A stretch of 64,000 bases of DNA from Thiomonas intermedia. GTDB lineage: Bacteria > Pseudomonadota > Gammaproteobacteria > Burkholderiales > Burkholderiaceae_C. Every line of letters starts with the position of its first letter. Position 1 is the stretch's first letter. Shown here in pieces: positions 1-8,650 of this stretch. The position numbers and the translations under genes are program-made. The stretch covers positions 186,001 through 250,000 of the forward strand of contig NZ_CP020046.1 in assembly GCF_002028405.1 (NCBI RefSeq), written 5' to 3'. Under the pieces are notes generated by a model. It was not told where the DNA came from. It saw only the letters and a list, made by a program, of their open reading frames with translations, and made no database searches.

Positions 1-138
1 GACCCGGATGAACTACTGCGAGGCGTAGGCGCGGAACTGTCCGACCATGCCCGCATCCTGACCCGCAAGGAAGTAGAGCCGGACGCGGAACTGCTGGCCA
101 GCGCCACCGACCTGATGCGCCAGCTATCGGGGCGCTGA
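1..138 (+). CDS. C-terminal end of an unrecognised protein (partial)
   Basis: Frame 1 is open from the first base to a TGA at 136-138 and encodes the last 45 residues of a protein. The segment is acidic, looks alpha-helical and ends in Leu-Ser-Gly-Arg. No domain is recognisable in so short a piece. Its position next to phage-like genes suggests it belongs to the same integrated element, but this is inference only. Confidence 0.45.
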   Translation, partial: DPDELLRGVGAELSDHARILTRKEVEPDAELLASATDLMRQLSGR

Positions 139-168
139 TCGGGCTAGACCGGGTGTCAGTCTGTCTCA

Positions 169-873
169 CTATTTCGCAGCGCTTGCCCCGCTAGCGGCAT
201 CATCAGGCGCCAGGTCGAGAAGCGCATCATTGCCCAGCAATACCGGATCGCCATTGATGTTCAACATGACGACTTTGTGCGTCTTCAGGTCGTAGTCGCA
301 GACGACCTCCGAGTGCACCATTGCGCCGAACCCATTCTGTATCTGCACGGCCTTTTCAGCCAGTCGCACTACGCCTGCCTTCACATAGGTATTTCCCGGG
401 ACGTAGGAGCCAAACGGAAGCCAAGGCCAGTCTGGGTTTCCGTACTTCACGTTGTCGTCTGTGGCTACCTTGCATGCCACCTGCGCGTCACCGATCTTGT
501 CGTAGTTGTTCACAAGGTCGCCGTTGTCCTTGCAGGTCGCGTAGTCCGTGGCACAGGTCGCGGCGGCCGACTGCGGCGGCGCAGGGCGCGGCGCAGCACT
601 GCGCAGGCTGGATAGCGCATCAACCGTGCTGGCGCTGATGGCTGCGGACGCAGGCATCGACGCACTCGATGCTGCCGTGGTGTTGCCGCCACCGTCGCTG
701 GACGATGCCACCCAGTAGATAAATGCGCTGATGATTGCCAGCAACAGAACCCAGCCCCCAGCGGATGTTTTCCCCTGCGGCTTTGCCGTCGGGTTGCTGA
801 CGCCACAGTGTGGACATGTCTTTGCTTCCGTACTGACCTGCGCTCCACATTCCCTGCACGGCTTTAGAGCCAT
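169..873 (-). CDS. Zinc-ribbon, single-TM membrane protein
   Basis: A 234-residue protein. The N-terminus carries a rubredoxin-like zinc ribbon of the type CxxCG...CPHCG (residues about 6-24). A basic stretch and one hydrophobic segment (about 40-57) follow, then a Ser/Ala/Pro-rich linker and a C-terminal domain of about 110 residues, presumably outside the membrane. I chose the ATG at 873 rather than an upstream ATG at 972 because a GGGAGGGGAG purine run lies directly before it and the zinc ribbon starts just after. Zinc-ribbon plus TM proteins of this type are common in prophages and islands, and their function is unknown. The C-terminal domain has several Cys residues and could be a small secreted-type fold. 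Confidence 0.65.
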   Translation of the reverse strand: MALKPCRECGAQVSTEAKTCPHCGVSNPTAKPQGKTSAGGWVLLLAIISAFIYWVASSSDGGGNTTAASSASMPASAAISASTVDALSSLRSAAPRPAPPQSAAATCATDYATCKDNGDLVNNYDKIGDAQVACKVATDDNVKYGNPDWPWLPFGSYVPGNTYVKAGVVRLAEKAVQIQNGFGAMVHSEVVCDYDLKTHKVVMLNINGDPVLLGNDALLDLAPDDAASGASAAK

Positions 874-1061
874 CTCCCCTCCCGCTTGGCTGAGTGTTCG
901 CCACAGCCTACTAAGGAACAGCCTGGCGCATGTAACGGACTGCTTCGACCCCTGTAAATTAGTCGAGTGCACAACTTCTGCCGACGTGCTGCCCGCGCGG
1001 TTCTTGGCGGCGTGTTGACACCGCCACCGTGCGGGGCTTTTTCATTCCCGAAAGGCACAGC

Positions 1062-1415
1062 ATGAACCAGATCACCGATTTCCAGGGTTTCGTCACCGCC
1101 GAGCGCGGTCAAGTGTTGACCGATTCGCGGCGCGTCGCCAAACGGTTCGGCAAACGGCACGCCGATGTGCTGCGCGCCTACGACCGAATCGAGTGCAGCG
1201 ATGAATTTAACCGACGCAATTTTGCGTCCGTCGCCTACCTCGATTCCAAAGGCGAAAGCCGACGCGAAGTTCGCATGACAAAGATGCAGGTGCTGGTGTT
1301 GGCCTCGACGGATGGGAGGACGGCCTATGAGCGCGAAGCCGAGCAGAAGCGTGACCGTGCAAGACCCGCAAAAGGGCACCACGCGCGCCGAGAAGCTGGG
1401 GCTTCTGGCTGTTGA
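1062..1415 (+). pseudogene. Rha-family phage regulatory protein, truncated
   Basis: The first ~75 residues look like the N-terminal domain of the Rha family of phage-encoded regulators: a start resembling MNQITDFQGFV, then a DSRRVAKRFGKRHADVLRAY-type segment and NRRNFASVAY. Family members normally continue from an MTKDGF-type motif into a longer conserved region. Here the sequence goes from Met-Thr-Lys into a low-complexity Arg/Ala-rich tail and stops after 117 residues. The ATG at 1062 has an AAGGCA ribosome-binding site. The tail overlaps, on the opposite strand, the end of another phage-like fragment (1325-1726), which suggests a recombination junction at about 1290-1420. I infer a non-functional remnant. 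Confidence 0.6.
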
Positions 1416-1726
1416 CGGTCTGCTACCGCAGTCGCCGATTGCGTCGCGGCCACGTTGGCGATGTTCGCCGAGGTGGCGCGCAGATCATCAGCCAGACGGA
1501 CGGTCAGTATCTGGTCAGTAACCGGTAACTTTCTGAGCGCCGACTCAGCCGTAACTATTTGATTAGCAACAGTTTTGACGGTCACAATCCGGTCATTGAC
1601 CTTCTTGATGATCGCTGCCTTCGATACTGGGTAATCCTTGGCGATGCTGTCGTAACTCTCACCGGCCAATCGACGCTCCACGACCTTTTCCCACTGTTCG
1701 GGTGTCAGTTTTGAAGGTCGGGCCAT
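1325..1726 (-). pseudogene. Phage HTH / small-terminase-like protein, 3' end altered
   Basis: A 133-residue frame starting at the ATG at 1726. The N-terminus (MARPSKLTPEQWEKV..., then AGESYDSIAKDYPVSK) is the helix-turn-helix layout seen in phage small-terminase-like and DNA-binding proteins. A middle part with LPVTDQILTVRLADDLRAT resembles the helical core of such proteins. Instead of the usual continuation, the C-terminus turns into a Pro/Arg/Ser-rich tail that runs antisense to the Rha-like fragment. I read it as a fragment of a phage gene fused to unrelated DNA. Confidence 0.5.
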
Positions 1727-1741
1727 GATCGTCTTGGGAAT

Positions 1742-2123
1742 GTGCCCGCGCCTGCGCCATGCGCCCCGCCGAGGAGTGCAGCGGGAGGCGACTTGTCCGC
1801 ACTGGATCGCATGCTGAGCGCACAAGCACAGACGCTGAATGCGATGTTCTGCGAGCTGAGCCGCCGTGCGGCCCGCAAATACCAGCAAGAATTGCAAGCA
1901 TTTGGCCCTTTGCCATTTGAAATGCGAAAGGGTCGAGCGCTGCGCCAAGGCGGAGAAAATCACGAAGCCCGCAACCGAACTTTTAGGAAACGAACCCCAT
2001 GAACGACAGTGGATGGACACCAGAACGCCGTCAGCGGCAGCGCGAGGCAATCCAGCGCTGGAAACCGTGGGAGCAGTCCACCGGGCCGAGGACGCCCGAG
2101 GGCAAGGCCAAGGCGGCGAGTAA
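1742..2123 (+). pseudogene. Phage-associated hypothetical gene, frameshifted
   Basis: Two adjacent frames appear to be halves of one phage-associated protein. The first frame (from 1742) contains SALDRMLSAQAQTLNAMFCE. The frame starting near 1863 continues with KPATELLGNEPHERQWMDT and NPALETVGAVHRAEDA. From memory, both motif types occur in one family of small phage-island proteins. A frameshift or small deletion near 1870-1900 would explain the split. The reconstruction is inference and depends on recognising the two motifs as one family. Confidence 0.35.
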
Positions 2124-2229
2124 CAGCCTGGTGCACGGCCTGGACACCGCCGAGCAGCGCGCCACGATGCGGCGATTTGCCGAGATGCTGCGCGACCATC
2201 GGCTGGCGCTGAAGAAGCTGCGCGGGTAG
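1999..2229 (+). CDS. Small phage-island protein (GWTPERR/TGPRTPEGKA type)
   Basis: A 76-residue basic protein starting at the ATG at 1999. The core SGWTPERRQRQREAIQRW followed by WEQSTGPRTPEGKA is a motif that recurs in short hypothetical proteins of proteobacterial prophages and islands. No catalytic residues are evident, and the composition (Arg, Lys, Gln) suggests nucleic-acid contact. It overlaps the frameshifted gene at 1742-2123 in another frame. Because both frames match motifs seen elsewhere, one of the two may be an overlapping or spurious frame. Confidence 0.5.
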   Translation: MNDSGWTPERRQRQREAIQRWKPWEQSTGPRTPEGKAKAASNSLVHGLDTAEQRATMRRFAEMLRDHRLALKKLRG

Positions 2230-2932
2230 CAACCGCATAGCGAACGCATGGCACTTGCCATCGACCGACAGGGCCGGAACCCGTCTCTCCAATGGTCGCA
2301 GGCTACGACCATTGCTCCGACCCTCTCCCTCATGGCACGCCTTACCCGATTGGAGCGCAAGCTCGGTACCAGGAAGCCGACTGCCTAGCGACTGATCTGG
2401 CGCAGGCTTTGTGCTCGATCTCGCGATGGTGCAATTTGAAGTTGCACTTTGACGGCTCACTTTTGAGCCGCCAATGCCTCGTTTGAAACGCGACTTGCGC
2501 CTTGACACGAGTGCACGAAAATACACGCTATCGCGTGCTGGGGCACGTCCAAATGAAACCCCCGTCTTGCTCAGATTTGAAATCCGACCATCGCGGGGCG
2601 CCGATGTGCTGCAGGTGCGTTGCAGGTGTGTCCAATTTTGAGCACACCCTTTTCAGGCGCCAAATCCCATAGGGCGCTACGTTTCACTCAGATTGAAAAT
2701 CCGAGTGAAGCGCACTGACCGGCGCGGCGGCGGTCAAGGTGTTCGGGTGGCGACCTCCTGGAAACCGGGTGAATGAGTTCTCCGCACCGGTGCGGACTGC
2801 TGAAAGGGTTGGATTTCAAATTGCACCCCATCGGATGGGCTTCGGAGGGGCTTCACGGACCGCAGCCGCCCCGAACAGCGGCAGCCATTCCCGCGCACGC
2901 ATTACATAGCCATTACATAAACGCCGGGCAAC
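2230..2932. other. Non-coding stretch, end of phage remnant
   Basis: About 700 bases without a convincing gene. It contains a GGCTCA-CTT-TGAGCC type hairpin near 2450-2472 and several imperfect copies of a TTTGAAATCCGA-like word near 2575, 2690 and (inverted) 2812. The long reverse-strand frame across 1960-2526 has no domain and looks like a shadow. I interpret the stretch as decayed mobile-element DNA between the phage fragments and tRNA-His. Confidence 0.5.
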
Positions 2933-2960
2933 AAAAAGCCCAGCGGGTAAGGCTGGGCTA
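2933..2960 (-). terminator. Rho-independent terminator after tRNA-His
   Basis: Read on the minus strand, AGCCCAGC pairs with GCTGGGCT around a short loop and is followed by TTTTTG. It lies 16 bases downstream of the tRNA-His CCA end, the expected place for the tRNA terminator. Confidence 0.8.
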
Positions 2961-2975
2961 AGTGCTTGATTCTAT

Positions 2976-3052
2976 TGGGGTGGCTGATGGGACTCGAACC
3001 CACGACGACAGGAATCACAATCCTGGACTCTACCAACTGAGCTACAGCCACC
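2976..3052 (-). tRNA. tRNA-His (anticodon GTG)
   Basis: A full cloverleaf on the minus strand. It has acceptor GTGGCTG/CAGCCAC with the extra G-1 opposite discriminator C, which is diagnostic for tRNA-His. The D arm is GCTCAGTTGGTAGAGT, the anticodon loop TTGTGAT gives GTG, the T arm is GGGTTCGAGTCCC, and CCA is encoded. Its 3' end faces the phage remnant, so it is a plausible old integration site. No second copy of its 3' end is visible in the window. Confidence 0.97.
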
Positions 3053-3116
3053 GCAGAAAAACGAACATTCTATACGAAATGTCTTGCGCGTTTGAAGTCG
3101 TTTGGCCGCGCTGCGT

Positions 3117-5039
3117 TCAACCCGCCGCAGTGGCGTCGGCCTTGGGCTTGTAGAGAATCTCCACGCCAAAGCGCTTCTTGAGGGCTTCGATGTAGGCGTT
3201 CATGATGCCCTGGGTGAGAAGTTGCTGCTCGGCTCCAGCCGCCGCGCTGACCAGCTCCGGAGGGGCTTGGCCCTCGGTCACCTTATCGAGTTGCAAAACG
3301 GCGTAGCCGTTTGCCCCAAGGTCCACGCCCGCCAAGGTCGGCAGTGTGGCGGCGCTCAGACTGAAGGCCTTGGCGACGACGGCTGCAGGCGCATCGGGCG
3401 AAGGTTGGGCTTGACTCAGCGTGATCGGCGCACCGAATTTCAGGGTTGCGGGCGACTTGAGCGCCTGCTCACCGGCACTGCGTGCAAGCTCTGCGGCGCG
3501 CTGTTCCACGAGCATCTGCTTGGCCTGGTTCTGCACCTGCGCGAAGGCAAGGGTTTGAGCCGGGCTGTAGGAAAGCACGCGTCCCGAAGCCCAGACATTG
3601 GGTGCGATCTGCACGGCCTGCAGATTGTGTTTGTTGCGCAGACTGTTCTCCGCAAACAGGGCGTCGAGGAAGGCTTTGCTGGACAGCGGATCGGAGCTTC
3701 CAGGAGCTTCGGCCAGGGGGGTGCGTGCCACGTTGTTGGCGGTCTGCAACTTCAGCTTGAGTTTGTCTTCGACGGTCTTGTAGCTGTCGGGATGCTCATA
3801 GACGGCGTTGGTGAAGGTCTCGACATCGGCCGAGAGTTGCTTTTGCGCAGCTTCCTGCTGCAACTGCTTTTCGATGCCGGGTTTGGCGGCTTCGAGGGAC
3901 TGTTGGCTACCTGGCTTGATGCCCGTCAGCTCGATGATGTGATAGCCGAACTGGGTCTTGATCGGGCCCACGATGTCACCGGCTTTCTGCATGCCAAAAA
4001 CGGCGTCGGCAAAGGGCTTGACCATCGCATCGGCGGTGAAATAGCCGAGGTCACCGCCCTTCTCCGCTGAGCCTGGGTCTTGTGAATCCTTGCGGGCCAA
4101 CGCCGCAAACTCGGACGGATTCGCCTTGACCTGCTTGGCGATGGCTTCGGCCTTGGCCTTGGCGGCATCCTGCTGGGCCGGAGTTGCATCGCTCGGAACG
4201 GTGATCAGGATGTGGCTGGCACGACGCTCGGCCGGCGTTGAAAACTTGTTCGGGTTGGCGTCGTAGTAGGCCTTGATCTGCTCGGGCGTCACGTGAGCCT
4301 GGCCCGCCAGCGCGTCTGCGCTCAGGACCACGTATTGAATATCCACTTGCGCGGGCTTCTGGAACCGGGCCGTGTTGTCTTTGTAAAAGCCTTCGACCTG
4401 CTGCTGGGTGACCTGAACCTGGGCGGCATAGTCGGCGGGCTTGAACAGCGCCAGCCTCACTTCGCGCTGTTGCGCGGCGGCCTTGGCCGCAGCCGTGGCC
4501 AAGGCCTGGCTGTCGATCACGGATCCGGTCAATCCGCCGAGCACCTGCTGCAGGATGAGCTGCTCGCGCACTTGCGCTTCGAACTGCGCGGTATTCATGC
4601 CTTGCGCCGCGATCAGGCTCCGGTAGGCCTGCACATCGAAGCTGCCGTCGGGCTTGCGCAGCGCCGCAATCTGTGGAATCTGCAGAATCGCCTGCTGGAC
4701 CTGCGCATCGGTCACGGCGAGGTGCTCGTGGCGCGCTTCGAGTTGAAGCAGGGTCTGACGGATCAGGCCGTTGAGCGTGCGCATTTTCTGCTCGGGCGTG
4801 TCGAGCTGCTTGATGTCCACGGCGCTGCCAAGCATGCTTTGCAAACGCGCGATCTCATCGCGATTGGCCGCGTCGAGTTGCTGCATGGTGATGGTCTGGC
4901 CACCGACCTTGGCCGCCACATCCGAATTTCCCTCGAAACTGGAGTACCCCTGGATTCCAAACAGCACGAAGGACGGGAAAATCAACACGAACAGCACGAT
5001 TTGCATCAGCTTGCTGTGTTTGCGTATGGATTCGAGCAT
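3117..5039 (-). CDS. ppiD: Peptidyl-prolyl cis-trans isomerase PpiD (SurA_N + parvulin)
   Basis: A 640-residue inner-membrane-anchored periplasmic chaperone that helps newly exported proteins leave the Sec translocon. The N-terminus (MLESIRKHSK...) is cytoplasmic, with one TM segment at about residues 12-32. A SurA-N-like chaperone region spans about 35-160. A parvulin domain lies at about 270-375 (RRASHILI ... SQDPGSAEKGGDLGYF ... TQFGYHIIEL), and a further chaperone-like C-terminal region follows. Length and layout match PpiD. As in other proteobacteria, it is followed in this direction by a tRNA gene, and hupB lies upstream beyond tRNA-Val, echoing the hupB-ppiD order of enterobacteria. 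Parvulin domains of PpiD often have weak catalysis; this one keeps the GGDLGYF motif. Confidence 0.95.
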   Translation of the reverse strand: MLESIRKHSKLMQIVLFVLIFPSFVLFGIQGYSSFEGNSDVAAKVGGQTITMQQLDAANRDEIARLQSMLGSAVDIKQLDTPEQKMRTLNGLIRQTLLQLEARHEHLAVTDAQVQQAILQIPQIAALRKPDGSFDVQAYRSLIAAQGMNTAQFEAQVREQLILQQVLGGLTGSVIDSQALATAAAKAAAQQREVRLALFKPADYAAQVQVTQQQVEGFYKDNTARFQKPAQVDIQYVVLSADALAGQAHVTPEQIKAYYDANPNKFSTPAERRASHILITVPSDATPAQQDAAKAKAEAIAKQVKANPSEFAALARKDSQDPGSAEKGGDLGYFTADAMVKPFADAVFGMQKAGDIVGPIKTQFGYHIIELTGIKPGSQQSLEAAKPGIEKQLQQEAAQKQLSADVETFTNAVYEHPDSYKTVEDKLKLKLQTANNVARTPLAEAPGSSDPLSSKAFLDALFAENSLRNKHNLQAVQIAPNVWASGRVLSYSPAQTLAFAQVQNQAKQMLVEQRAAELARSAGEQALKSPATLKFGAPITLSQAQPSPDAPAAVVAKAFSLSAATLPTLAGVDLGANGYAVLQLDKVTEGQAPPELVSAAAGAEQQLLTQGIMNAYIEALKKRFGVEILYKPKADATAAG

Positions 5040-5192
5040 GGTGGCGAGGCTTGAAGAGGGGTGCCCTGTGAGACCGACTCACAGAGTCTGCAGTCGTTCA
5101 TGGCGCCCTGGGGCGGCTGGGAACAACAGGGCCGGGAGAATCTCAGAGGGATCAAAAACAGGTGAAGGATGATCAACCTGTGCAACAACCGA

Positions 5193-5268
5193 TGGTGGGT
5201 GCTGAGGGGTTCGAACCCCCGACCTACGCCTTGTAAGGGCGCCGCTCTACCAACTGAGCTAAGCACCC
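5193..5268 (-). tRNA. tRNA-Val (anticodon TAC)
   Basis: Minus-strand cloverleaf. The acceptor is GGGTGCT/AGCACCC with discriminator A, the D arm is GCTCAGTTGGTAGAGC, the anticodon loop CTTACAA gives TAC, the T arm is GGGGGTTCGAACCCC, and CCA is encoded. It lies between hupB and ppiD. Confidence 0.97.
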
Positions 5269-5342
5269 GGTTGTGCTGCTATTGCGGCCTGAGCCAAGCG
5301 AGCCGAACGATGGCGCTCGCAGGGGTCTGCCGCGGAAAGCGG

Positions 5343-5615
5343 TTACTTGATGGCGTCTTTCAGACCCTTGCCCGGGCGGAATTTCGGAATCTTGGCGGCC
5401 TTGATCTTGATGGCAGCGCCGGTGCGCGGATTGCGGCCAGTGCGGGCCGCGCGTTTGGTGACCGCAAAAGTGCCGAAGCCGATCAGTGACACGCTGTCGC
5501 CCTTTTTCAGGGTGCGGCGCACGGCGTCGACCAGTGCGTCGAGCGCACGGCCAGCCTGGGCCTTGTTGAGATCGGCGTTATTGGCCATGTGTTCAATCAG
5601 TTCAGCCTTGTTCAC
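5343..5615 (-). CDS. hupB: DNA-binding protein HU
   Basis: A 90-residue histone-like protein. It starts [11 protein letters not shown] and has the HU signature region [18 protein letters not shown] (about residues 46-63), the DNA-binding arm with [10 protein letters not shown], and a Lys-rich C-terminus. It forms dimers that bend and compact DNA. Length and sequence match HU-beta rather than IHF: there is no IHF-specific N-terminal extension and the start is the HU type. A GAGGGACACAAG sequence just before the ATG provides the ribosome-binding site. Confidence 0.96.
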   Translation of the reverse strand: MNKAELIEHMANNADLNKAQAGRALDALVDAVRRTLKKGDSVSLIGFGTFAVTKRAARTGRNPRTGAAIKIKAAKIPKFRPGKGLKDAIK

Positions 5616-5664
5616 TTGTGTCCCTCTTCAGTCTGGATAACGGCGCAAAGCCGCGCCCTGCGCC

Positions 5665-5694
5665 AAAAAATCGCGCCCTGCACAGGGCGCGCGA
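5665..5694 (-). terminator. Strong terminator-like hairpin between ttuC and hupB
   Basis: On the minus strand TCGCGCGCCCTG pairs with CAGGGCGCGA and is followed directly by TTTTTT. It lies 130 bases after the dehydrogenase stop and 50 bases before the hupB start, so it most likely ends the dehydrogenase transcript. It could also sit in the hupB leader if that promoter is further upstream. Confidence 0.75.
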
Positions 5695-5822
5695 TGATCG
5701 GTCGATTAGAGCCGGGGCCATTTGCCCGTGTCAATGCGGCATGACAGCGATGGCGTTGTCCACGCGCAAGAGCCTGCATTCTAGCCACGTCCCCAGACTG
5801 CACCGGCCACCGAATCCCTCGC

Positions 5823-6926
5823 TCAGACGCACTCCGCCACCGCCCGCCCGACATCGGCCGTCGTCGCCTGCCCGCCGAGATCGGGGGTGCGGGGTGCGCC
5901 GGAGGCGGGGTCGAGCACCGTCTCGATCGCCCGCAGGATGGCATCGTGCGCATCGCGCCGGCCCAGGAAGTCGAGCATCATCGCCGCGCTCCAGATCTGC
6001 GCAATGGGATTGGCAATGCCCCGTCCCGCGATGTCGGGCGCCGAGCCATGCACCGGCTCGAACAGCGACGGGAAGCGGCGCTCAGGGTTGAGGTTGGCCG
6101 AAGGCGCCAGGCCGATGGTGCCGCAGCAGGCGGGGCCGAGGTCGGAGAGGATGTCGCCAAAAAGATTGCTCGCCACCACGACGTCAAAGGCCTGCGGACG
6201 CTGCACGAAATGCGCCGTCAGAATGTCGATGTGAAACTGGTCGCGCGTCACGTCCGGGAACTCGGCTGCGATGGCCTCGACACGCTCGTCCCAATAGGGC
6301 ATGATGATGGCGATACCGTTGGACTTGGTCGCGGAGGTGAGATGCCTGCGCGGCCGTCGGCGCGCCAGCTCGAAGGCGTATCGCAGCACGCGATCGACTC
6401 CGACACGGCTCATCACCGTTTCCTGCATGACGATCTCGCGCTCGGTGTCGGCAAACATGCGCCCGCCGATGCTGGAGTACTCGCCTTCGGTGTTCTCCCG
6501 CACGATCAGCATGTCGATTTCACCTGCGGCGTAAGTGCCGCCATCGCGCTTGATCAAGGGCGCACGAACACCCGGCATCAACTTGGCCGGACGCAGGTTG
6601 ACGTATTGATCGAACGCGCGTCTGAATTGCAGCAGCGAGCCCCACAGCGAGACGTGATCGGGCACGGTTTGCGGCCAGCCGACCGCGCCGAAGAACAGCG
6701 CGTCGTGGCCACCGATCTGCTCCTTCCAGTCACTGGGCAGCATCTGGCCGTGACGCTCGTAATACGCGCACGAGGCGAAGTCGAAGTGATCGAACTGGAG
6801 CTCGATGCCCAGGCGTCGAGAAACGGCGTCGAGCACGCGCAGCCCCTCGGGAACGACTTCCTGCCCGATACCGTCGCCCGCCATGACGGCGATGCGCAAC
6901 AGGGGTGAATCAACGGCTTCAGTCAT
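5823..6926 (-). CDS. ttuC: Tartrate/D-malate dehydrogenase-type decarboxylating dehydrogenase
   Basis: A 367-residue member of the isocitrate/isopropylmalate dehydrogenase superfamily. It has the N-terminal GDGIGQEVVPEGLRVL motif, the tartrate dehydrogenase signature SLWGSLLQFRR...FDQYVNLRP, the NTEGEYSS phosphate/substrate loop, catalytic Tyr/Lys regions (AFELARRRP, SATKSNG), the metal-binding DILSDLGP and the dinucleotide motif EPVHGSAPDIAG. Family members oxidise D-malate or tartrate with NAD+ and a divalent metal. Exact substrate preference (D-malate, L- or meso-tartrate, isopropylmalate side activity) cannot be told from sequence. It is 19 bases downstream of an EamA-type transporter in the same direction, so the two are probably co-transcribed. 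Confidence 0.88.
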   Translation of the reverse strand: MTEAVDSPLLRIAVMAGDGIGQEVVPEGLRVLDAVSRRLGIELQFDHFDFASCAYYERHGQMLPSDWKEQIGGHDALFFGAVGWPQTVPDHVSLWGSLLQFRRAFDQYVNLRPAKLMPGVRAPLIKRDGGTYAAGEIDMLIVRENTEGEYSSIGGRMFADTEREIVMQETVMSRVGVDRVLRYAFELARRRPRRHLTSATKSNGIAIIMPYWDERVEAIAAEFPDVTRDQFHIDILTAHFVQRPQAFDVVVASNLFGDILSDLGPACCGTIGLAPSANLNPERRFPSLFEPVHGSAPDIAGRGIANPIAQIWSAAMMLDFLGRRDAHDAILRAIETVLDPASGAPRTPDLGGQATTADVGRAVAECV

Positions 6927-6945
6927 CGCATCTCCTCTCGTCGGA

Positions 6946-7842
6946 TCAGCCGCGAGGCTGCGGCGCCCGGCGCGTCACGGCGATCACCCCGGCGGCCACC
7001 AGCGCCATGCCCACCCAGGTCGTCAGACCGAGCGTCTCGTGAAACAAGGCCCATCCCATCAGCGCGGTCACCGGAGGAACCCAATAGATCAGGCTCGTCA
7101 CTTGCACCGCGGCGCCGCGCTGAATCAGCAGGTAGAGCAAGGCCCCTGCCCCCACCGTCAGCGCCAGCACCGACCAGGCCAGGGCGCCGATGAGCTGGCC
7201 ACTCCACACCACGGCTTCCGACTCCATCAGCGCGAACGGCAGGCTGAGCAACAGGGCCGCTGCGAGCTGGACGGTCAACGCGCTCCACACCGCTACCGGA
7301 CGGACATAGCGCTTCTGCCAGAGCGTCCCCGCCGTGATGCTGCCCAGCGCCAAAAGCGACAGCATCAGGTTGTGGGCGCTCAGTTCGCCGCCGTCGAGCT
7401 TGTGCAGCACCACCAGCGCCAGTCCACCAAAGCCCAGCATCAGGCCCAGCCATTGACGCGGGTGGATGCGCTGGCCACCGGCTGAAACCAGCACCGCGGT
7501 CAACAGCGGCTGAAGCCCGACGATCAAGGCCACGGTGCCCGCGGGAATGCCGTGCTTCACCGCCGCCCAGACGCCGCCGAGATAGCCCGCCTGCATCAGC
7601 GCCCCGACCACCGCAAGATGCAGCCATTGCCTGCGCCCGCGGGGCCACTCAATGCGCAGCCAGGCCACCAGAGGCAACAGAACCGCCAGAGAGAAGGCGT
7701 AGCGCAGGCTGAGGAATTTCAGGGGAGGCGCATACGGCATGCCATAGCGAGCCACGATGAAGCCCGTGCTCCAGATCAGGACGAACACCCAGGACATCAC
7801 CCGCTTCAACAAGGGCGCGGGCCCCGCCACCGTGGCACTCAC
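6946..7842 (-). CDS. EamA/DMT-family transporter
   Basis: A 298-residue polytopic protein with about ten hydrophobic segments in two EamA repeats, the usual drug/metabolite transporter architecture. It starts MSATVAGPAPLLKRVMSW and enters the membrane at once, with the conserved STGFIVARYG region in TM1. It probably exports or imports a small metabolite. Close spacing to the downstream tartrate/malate dehydrogenase hints at a carboxylate or sugar-acid substrate, but that is context only. Confidence 0.88.
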   Translation of the reverse strand: MSATVAGPAPLLKRVMSWVFVLIWSTGFIVARYGMPYAPPLKFLSLRYAFSLAVLLPLVAWLRIEWPRGRRQWLHLAVVGALMQAGYLGGVWAAVKHGIPAGTVALIVGLQPLLTAVLVSAGGQRIHPRQWLGLMLGFGGLALVVLHKLDGGELSAHNLMLSLLALGSITAGTLWQKRYVRPVAVWSALTVQLAAALLLSLPFALMESEAVVWSGQLIGALAWSVLALTVGAGALLYLLIQRGAAVQVTSLIYWVPPVTALMGWALFHETLGLTTWVGMALVAAGVIAVTRRAPQPRG

Positions 7843-7876
7843 GTCAGTTCCGCACGGCCGTTCCGAAGGAACTGAC

Positions 7877-7914
7877 GCCCCCTCGGGGGGAGCGCGCGCA
7901 GCGAGCGAGGGGGC
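7877..7914. repeat. REP-like palindrome between pgsA and the transporter gene
   Basis: GCCCCCTCG pairs with CGAGGGGGC, enclosing a GCGCGCGCAGCGAG core. This style of GC-rich palindrome is common between genes of Burkholderiales. It has no T-run. It may act as a transcript stabiliser or weak terminator. Confidence 0.5.
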
Positions 7915-7918
7915 CGTT

Positions 7919-8497
7919 TCATACCAGCTTCATCCCGGCCAGGGCGATGCGGAAGTAATAGAGCATGGACCAGAGCGTGAGCACAGCCGCTATCCAGATC
8001 AGCCATTGACCGATCCACACCGTATTGGTGGCGCCAAACAGCACGCCGTCGAACAGGAGGAAAGGAATGGCCACCATCTGTACCGCCGTCTTCACCTTGC
8101 CGATGTAGCTCACCGCCACGCGTCGCGACTGACCGATTTGCGCCATCCACTCACGCAACGCCGAAATGGCGATCTCGCGCCCGATGATGATCAGCGCCAC
8201 CAGGGCATCGATCCGACCGAGTTGCAGCAGGATGAGCAGGGCCGCGGTGACCATCAGTTTGTCGGCCACCGGGTCGAGAAAGGCGCCGAACGACGAAGTC
8301 TGATTCCACTTGCGCGCCAGATAGCCGTCGAGCCAATCGGTGATGGCACTGAGAATGAACAGAACGGTCGCCGTCAGGTTGCGCTCGGGCAGCGTCATCC
8401 AGCCGACGGGCAGGAAATACACCCCGACGATGAGGGGAATGGCCGCCACGCGCGCCCAGGTGAGCAGCGTCGGCAGGTTGAGCGCGCGTGTGGACAT
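7919..8497 (-). CDS. pgsA: CDP-diacylglycerol-glycerol-3-phosphate 3-phosphatidyltransferase
   Basis: A 192-residue integral membrane enzyme that commits CDP-diacylglycerol to phosphatidylglycerol phosphate. It has the CDP-alcohol phosphatidyltransferase signature D-x2-DG-x2-AR-x8-G-x3-D-x3-D, seen as DWLDGYLARKWNQTS then GAFLDPVADK (about residues 53-77), and about five TM segments. The start NLPTLLTWAR is typical of PgsA. In many proteobacteria pgsA follows uvrC; here uvrC lies 4.5 kb away on the same strand with the oxidase-like operon between them. Confidence 0.95.
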   Translation of the reverse strand: MSTRALNLPTLLTWARVAAIPLIVGVYFLPVGWMTLPERNLTATVLFILSAITDWLDGYLARKWNQTSSFGAFLDPVADKLMVTAALLILLQLGRIDALVALIIIGREIAISALREWMAQIGQSRRVAVSYIGKVKTAVQMVAIPFLLFDGVLFGATNTVWIGQWLIWIAAVLTLWSMLYYFRIALAGMKLV

Positions 8498-8650
8498 GGA
8501 GCGAGTGGATGGAGATTGCGTCGAGGATCGGCATCAGCCGCGGAACCTGGCAGCCGCCAGCGGGTCCATGTGAAGAACCGGGCGTCGCCATGGTCGGCAT
8601 GATAGGGTGAATACCTTGAATGATCTTTCCCCCTGCAGGAAACGCTTCGA

